A stretch of 64,000 nucleotides of DNA from Methylobacterium oryzihabitans (GTDB lineage Bacteria > Pseudomonadota > Alphaproteobacteria > Rhizobiales > Beijerinckiaceae), in NCBI RefSeq assembly GCF_004004555.2, contig NZ_SACP01000001.1:1-64000 (forward strand), in the 5' to 3' direction. How positions within the stretch are numbered: the first letter of the stretch is position 1; each line of letters begins with the position of its first letter. The notes under the pieces were generated by a model. That model was not told where the DNA came from and made no database searches. It saw only the letters and a program-made list of their open reading frames with translations. Made by a program: the position numbers and the translations under genes. Positions 60,256-64,000 of the stretch are shown one piece after another.

Positions 60256-61094
60256 GACGGGTCCGGAGCGGTCGGGGCGTGGACGAGCCGGTCGCCGCCC
60301 TCGAACACCGTCACGGTGTCGTGGCGGGCGATGGCCGCGAGGGTGAGGCCGTGCAGGCGCGCGCGCGCGACGGCGAGCGAGGTCGGGGCGGAGATCGCGA
60401 CGAGAATCGCCGCGCCGAAGCTCGCCGCCTTCTCGACCATCTCGAACGAGCACCGGCTGGTGATGACGAGGAAGCCGTCTTGCGGCCGGGTGCCGGCGCG
60501 TATCAGCGCGCCGATCAGCTTGTCGAGGGCGTTGTGGCGGCCGACATCCTCGCGCACGGCGGCGAGGGCCCCGTCGAGCCCGGCCCAGGCGGCGGCGTGG
60601 ACCGCCCGCGTCTCGCGGTTGAGGCTCTGGGCGTCGCCGAGGGCGGCGAGCGCCCGCTCCACCGCCGCGAAGCTCACCCGCACCCCGTCCGCCGCCCGGC
60701 CTTGCGCCAGCGGCAGGTCGGCGAGGTCGTCGATGCCGCAGACGCCGCAGCCGGTGCGCCCGCTCATCGCGCGCTTGCGCGCCAGATGCTCGCGCAGGCG
60801 CCCGGGGGCGAGGTCGACGAGGAGGCGCAGGCCACCCTCGCCCTCCTCGATCGCGGCGCCGCGGATCTCGTCGGCGGCCTGGACGATCCCCTCGGTCAGG
60901 CTGAACCCGTAGGCGAAGTCCACGAGGTCGGCCGGCGTCGTCATCATCACGGCGTAGGGCACGCTGCCGTAGATCAGGTTGACCGGCGTCTCGACCGCGA
61001 GGGGGCGGCTGTCGTCCCGCCCCTCCGCGGCCTCCCAGGCGACGACCCGGGTCGGGACCCGGATCGCGGTCGCGCCGGCCTCATTCGGCGGCAT
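60252..61094 (-). CDS. fdhD: formate dehydrogenase accessory sulfurtransferase FdhD/FdsC
   Basis: 280-aa chaperone that transfers sulfur to the molybdenum cofactor of formate dehydrogenase. The Cys motif CGVCG is in SGRTGCGVCGIDDLADLP. The FLVITSRCSFEMVEKAASFGAAILVAISAPTSLAV block is also conserved. Start ATG 61094 lies inside fdsA (14-bp overlap); a GTG-like longer start is less likely. fdsD follows with a 4-bp overlap. Confidence 0.94.
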   Translation of the reverse strand: MPPNEAGATAIRVPTRVVAWEAAEGRDDSRPLAVETPVNLIYGSVPYAVMMTTPADLVDFAYGFSLTEGIVQAADEIRGAAIEEGEGGLRLLVDLAPGRLREHLARKRAMSGRTGCGVCGIDDLADLPLAQGRAADGVRVSFAAVERALAALGDAQSLNRETRAVHAAAWAGLDGALAAVREDVGRHNALDKLIGALIRAGTRPQDGFLVITSRCSFEMVEKAASFGAAILVAISAPTSLAVARARLHGLTLAAIARHDTVTVFEGGDRLVHAPTAPDPS

Positions 61095-63939
61095 CGAGCT
61101 GTTGCGCGATGCGGGTGAGGGAGATGTCTTCCTCATAGAACCGGGCCTGCCAATCGGACGGCCGGTTGGTACGCCGGACCTGCACCGCCGTCACCTTGTA
61201 CTCGGGGCAGTTGGTGGCCCAGTCGGAATAGTCGGTGGTGATGACGTTGGCGCCGGTCTTGGCGTGGTGGAAGGTGGTGTAGACGACGCCCGGCTGCATC
61301 CGCTCGGTGACGCGGGCCTTCAGCGCGATGTCGCCAGACCGGCTCTCCAGGGCGACGAGGTCGCCGTCGACGATGCCGCGGGTCTCGGCGTCGAACGGGT
61401 GGATCTCCAGCACGTCCTCCTCGTGCCAGCGCGAATTGTGGGTGCGCCGGGTCTGCGCCCCGACATTGTACTGCGACAGGATCCGCCCCGTGGTGAGGAT
61501 CAGCGGGAACTTGCGGGTCGTGCGCTCGTCGGTGGGCACGAACTCGGTGATCATGAACTTGCCCAGTCCCCGCACGAAGCGGTCGACATGCATCATCGGG
61601 GTGCCGAGCGGCGCCTTGTCGTTGCACGGCCATTGGATCGAGCCGAGTTCCTCTAGCTTGGCGTAGGACACGCCCGAGAAGCTCGGGGTGAGCCGGGCGA
61701 TCTCGTCCATGATCTGCGACGGATGGGTGTAGTCCATCGGATAGCCGAGCGCGTTGGCGAGCAGCATCGTGCCCTCCCAGTCGCCGTAGCCGCCGAGCGG
61801 CGCCATCACCTTGCGCACGCGGCTGATCCGCCGCTCGGCATTGGTGAAGGTGCCGTCCTTCTCCAGGAACGAGGCGCCGGGCAGGAAGACGTGGGCGTAC
61901 TTGGCGGTCTCGTTGAGGAAGATGTCCTGGACGACGATGCACTCCATCGCCTTGAGGCCGGCGGTGACGTGGTGGGTGTCGGGGTCGGACTGGGCGATGT
62001 CCTCGCCCTGGATGTAGAGGCCCTTGAAGGTGCCGGCGACGGCCTCGTCGAGCATGTTGGTGATGCGCAGGCCCGGCTCGGCCGAGAGGGTCGCGCCCCA
62101 CAGCGACTCGAAGGTCTCGCGGGTGGCGTCGTCCGAGACGTGGCGGTAGCCGGTCAGCTCGTGCGGGAACGAGCCCATGTCGCACGAGCCCTGGACGTTG
62201 TTCTGGCCGCGGAGCGGGTTCACGCCGGCGCCGGGCTTGCCGATGTTGCCGGTGGCCATGGCGATGTTCGCCATGCCCATCACCATGGTCGAGCCCTGGC
62301 TGTGCTCGGTGACGCCGAGCCCGTAATAGATCGCCGCGGCGCCCCCGGTGGCGTAGAGCCGGGCGGCGGCGCGCAGCTCGGCGGCGTCGACCCCGATCAT
62401 CTCGGCGACCTCCTCCGGCGCGTGGCGCCGGTCGGCGACGAAGCGGGCCCAGACCTCGAAATCGACGAGGTCGCAGCGGTCGCGGACATAGGCCTCGTCC
62501 ACGAGGCCCTCGGTCACGATGACGTGCGCCATCGCGTTGATGAAGGCGACGTTGGAGCCGGGCTTCAGCGGCAGGTGGTGATCGGCCCTGATGTGGGGCG
62601 ACTTGACGAGGTCGATCTTGCGCGGGTCGGCGACGATGAGCCGGGCGCCCTGGCGCAGGCGCTTCTTCATCCGCGAGCCGAAGACCGGGTGGCCGTCGGT
62701 CGGGTTGGCGCCGATCACCAGGATCACGTCGGCATCGGCCACCGAGGCGAAGTCCTGGGTGCCGGCCGAGGTGCCGAGCGTCGTCATCAGCCCGTAGCCG
62801 GTCGGCGAATGGCAGACCCGGGCGCAGGTATCGACGTTGTTGTTGCCGAAAGCCGCGCGGACCAGCTTCTGGACGAGGTAGGCCTCCTCGTTGGTGCAGC
62901 GCGACGAGGTGATGCCGCCGATCGCGTCGCGGCCGTACCGCGCCTGGATGCGCTTGAACTCCGACGCCGCGCGGTCGATCGCCTCGGCCCAGGTCACCTC
63001 GCGCCACGGATCCGTGATCCTGTCCCGGATCATCGGCTTGGTGATGCGGTCCTTGTGGGTGGCGTAGCCGTAGGCGAAGCGGCCCTTGACGCAGGAATGC
63101 CCCTCGTTGGCCTTCCCGCCCTTGTAGGGCACCATCCGCACCACGCGCTCGCCCTGCATCTCGGCCTTGAACGCGCAGCCGACGCCGCAATAGGCGCAGG
63201 TCGTGACCGCCGAGTGCTCCGGCTGACCCATCGCGATCACCGACTTCTCGGTCAGGGTCGCGGTCGGGCAGGCCTGCACGCAGGCGCCGCAGGACACGCA
63301 CTCGGAGTCCATGAAGTTGGTCGGGCCCGACGCCACCCGCGAATCGAAGCCGCGCCCGGCGATGGTCAGCGCGAAGGTGCCCTGCACCTCCTCGCAGGCC
63401 CGCACACAGCGATTGCAGACGATGCACTTGGCCGGATCGTAGGTGAAGTAGGGGTTCGACTCGTCCTTGGGCAGGTATCGGTCCGAGGTCTTGTGGACGT
63501 GGTTCTCGCCCTCGCCGTAGCGCACCTCGCGCAGGCCGACGGCGCCGGCCATGTCCTGCAACTCGCAATCGCCGTTGGCGGCGCAGGTGAGGCAGTCGAG
63601 CGGGTGGTCGGAGATGTAGAGCTCCATCACGCCCTTGCGCAGGCGGTGGAGCTTGTCCGACTGGGTGTGGACCACCATGCCGTCCTCGGCCGGCGTGGTG
63701 CACGAGGCCGGCGTGCCGCGCCGCCCGTCGATCTCGACGAGGCAGAGCCGGCACGAGCCGAACGGTTCGAGGGAATCGGTGGCGCAGAGCTTCGGGATCT
63801 GCGTGCCGGCGTGCATCGCCGCCGCCATCACCGAGGTGCCGGCGGGCACCGTGACGCTCTGGCCGTCGATCGTCAGCGTCACCGTCTTGTCGGCGACGCG
63901 GATCGGGGTGCCGTAGTCGATTTCCTTGATGAGGGCCAT
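61081..63939 (-). CDS. fdsA: NAD-dependent formate dehydrogenase alpha (catalytic) subunit
   Basis: 952-aa molybdopterin enzyme. The N-terminus is a [2Fe-2S] domain (Cys52, Cys63, Cys66, Cys80), then a His-Cys cluster region (PLDCLTCAANGDCELQD), two [4Fe-4S] sites (CIVCNRCVRAC, CVSCGACVQACP), and a further CAYCGVGCAF cluster. The active-site Cys is in GHSCVKGRFAYGYATHKDR. The bis-MGD domain has VRAAFGNNNVDTCARVCHSPTGYGL and the C-terminal GDLVALESRSGDIALKA. It oxidises formate and passes electrons via Fds clusters to FdsB/G and NAD+. fdsB ends 10 bp upstream. Confidence 0.96.
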   Translation of the reverse strand: MALIKEIDYGTPIRVADKTVTLTIDGQSVTVPAGTSVMAAAMHAGTQIPKLCATDSLEPFGSCRLCLVEIDGRRGTPASCTTPAEDGMVVHTQSDKLHRLRKGVMELYISDHPLDCLTCAANGDCELQDMAGAVGLREVRYGEGENHVHKTSDRYLPKDESNPYFTYDPAKCIVCNRCVRACEEVQGTFALTIAGRGFDSRVASGPTNFMDSECVSCGACVQACPTATLTEKSVIAMGQPEHSAVTTCAYCGVGCAFKAEMQGERVVRMVPYKGGKANEGHSCVKGRFAYGYATHKDRITKPMIRDRITDPWREVTWAEAIDRAASEFKRIQARYGRDAIGGITSSRCTNEEAYLVQKLVRAAFGNNNVDTCARVCHSPTGYGLMTTLGTSAGTQDFASVADADVILVIGANPTDGHPVFGSRMKKRLRQGARLIVADPRKIDLVKSPHIRADHHLPLKPGSNVAFINAMAHVIVTEGLVDEAYVRDRCDLVDFEVWARFVADRRHAPEEVAEMIGVDAAELRAAARLYATGGAAAIYYGLGVTEHSQGSTMVMGMANIAMATGNIGKPGAGVNPLRGQNNVQGSCDMGSFPHELTGYRHVSDDATRETFESLWGATLSAEPGLRITNMLDEAVAGTFKGLYIQGEDIAQSDPDTHHVTAGLKAMECIVVQDIFLNETAKYAHVFLPGASFLEKDGTFTNAERRISRVRKVMAPLGGYGDWEGTMLLANALGYPMDYTHPSQIMDEIARLTPSFSGVSYAKLEELGSIQWPCNDKAPLGTPMMHVDRFVRGLGKFMITEFVPTDERTTRKFPLILTTGRILSQYNVGAQTRRTHNSRWHEEDVLEIHPFDAETRGIVDGDLVALESRSGDIALKARVTERMQPGVVYTTFHHAKTGANVITTDYSDWATNCPEYKVTAVQVRRTNRPSDWQARFYEEDISLTRIAQQLDAAE

Positions 63940-63949
63940 CGACGCCTCC

Positions 63950-64000
63950 TCACTCGGCCGCGAGCGGCAACGGCCGGCTGCGGTCGAAATCCTCGGGGAA
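63950..64000 (-). CDS. fdsB: formate dehydrogenase beta subunit, C-terminal end only
   Basis: The last 16 codons (FPEDFDRSRPLPLAAE, then TGA) of a minus-strand gene cut by the window end. Position 10 bp before fdsA fits the fdsB of the FdsGBACD operon; the fragment alone is too short to prove the family. Confidence 0.6.
   Translation of the reverse strand, partial: FPEDFDRSRPLPLAAE

Overview
The window is very GC-rich, almost fully coding chromosome of an alphaproteobacterium, most likely Methylobacterium or a close relative. The support is the combination of a complete hopanoid locus that includes the cyclitol-ether genes hpnI, hpnJ and hpnK, an NAD-type fds formate dehydrogenase operon, a small NepR-like general-stress protein, IalB and Ohr/OhrR families, and high-GC codon use. 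This is inferred from gene content; no database search was run.

Layout. 1-7479: the 3' part of dxs, then hpnA-hpnC-hpnD-hpnE (linked by ATGA, GTGA and 1-bp junctions) and shc, which take FPP to squalene to hopene. 7704-10955: a flavin-dependent oxidoreductase, an SAM methyltransferase and a glycine-amidinotransferase-like enzyme. 11270-16730: hpnL-hpnM-hpnI-hpnJ-hpnK, for side-chain glycosylation, deacetylation, ring contraction and transport. 17019-21929: hpnN (-), hpnH (+) and hpnG (-), the last two converging with a 78-bp overlap. 22047-30854: an SDR, a small membrane protein, a GST, a chemoreceptor, a hydrolase whose nucleophile position is Leu, a NepR-like protein, a response regulator, a dienelactone hydrolase, and ilvH coupled to a DUF559 gene. 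31170-33163: ilvB behind a peptide-attenuator leader. 33173-43017: a second GT21 glycosyltransferase, prolyl oligopeptidase, two L,D-transpeptidases around an alpha/beta hydrolase, a candidate small RNA, an AbiEii-like cassette and a GT2 operon. 43034-50127: an IalB-like protein, repeats, ohrR/ohr, rdgB, rph, TerB-like, glutamine amidotransferase and lrgAB. 50128-52533: an AT-richer island with a two-gene XRE-ImmA/IrrE module. 52534-59627: ABC exporter, 2OG oxygenase, amine oxidase, SDR, thioesterase and YkgJ-like genes. 59968-64000: fdsD-fdhD-fdsA-fdsB(partial).

How the genes work together. The first 22 kb is one biosynthetic territory: isoprenoid precursor supply (dxs), squalene synthesis (hpnCDE), cyclisation (shc), side-chain addition (hpnH, hpnG), conversion to the amino-cyclitol ether (hpnI, hpnK, hpnJ) and outer-membrane delivery (hpnN, possibly hpnM). 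The amidinotransferase in the middle of this territory is the most interesting gene. Guanidine-substituted bacteriohopanetetrol cyclitol ether is known from a Methylobacterium species, and this enzyme family makes exactly that type of guanidino group.

Four kinds of dispersed repeat occupy the larger gaps: R1, a 40-nt hairpin plus ~95-nt tail, in at least five copies, three of which supply the TGA stop of the adjacent gene; R2, CCCTCTCCC palindromes; R3, a ~180-bp element in two inverted copies; and a 252-bp MITE-like element with 14-bp terminal inverted repeats. I saw no rRNA, tRNA, CRISPR array, or full-length transposase gene.
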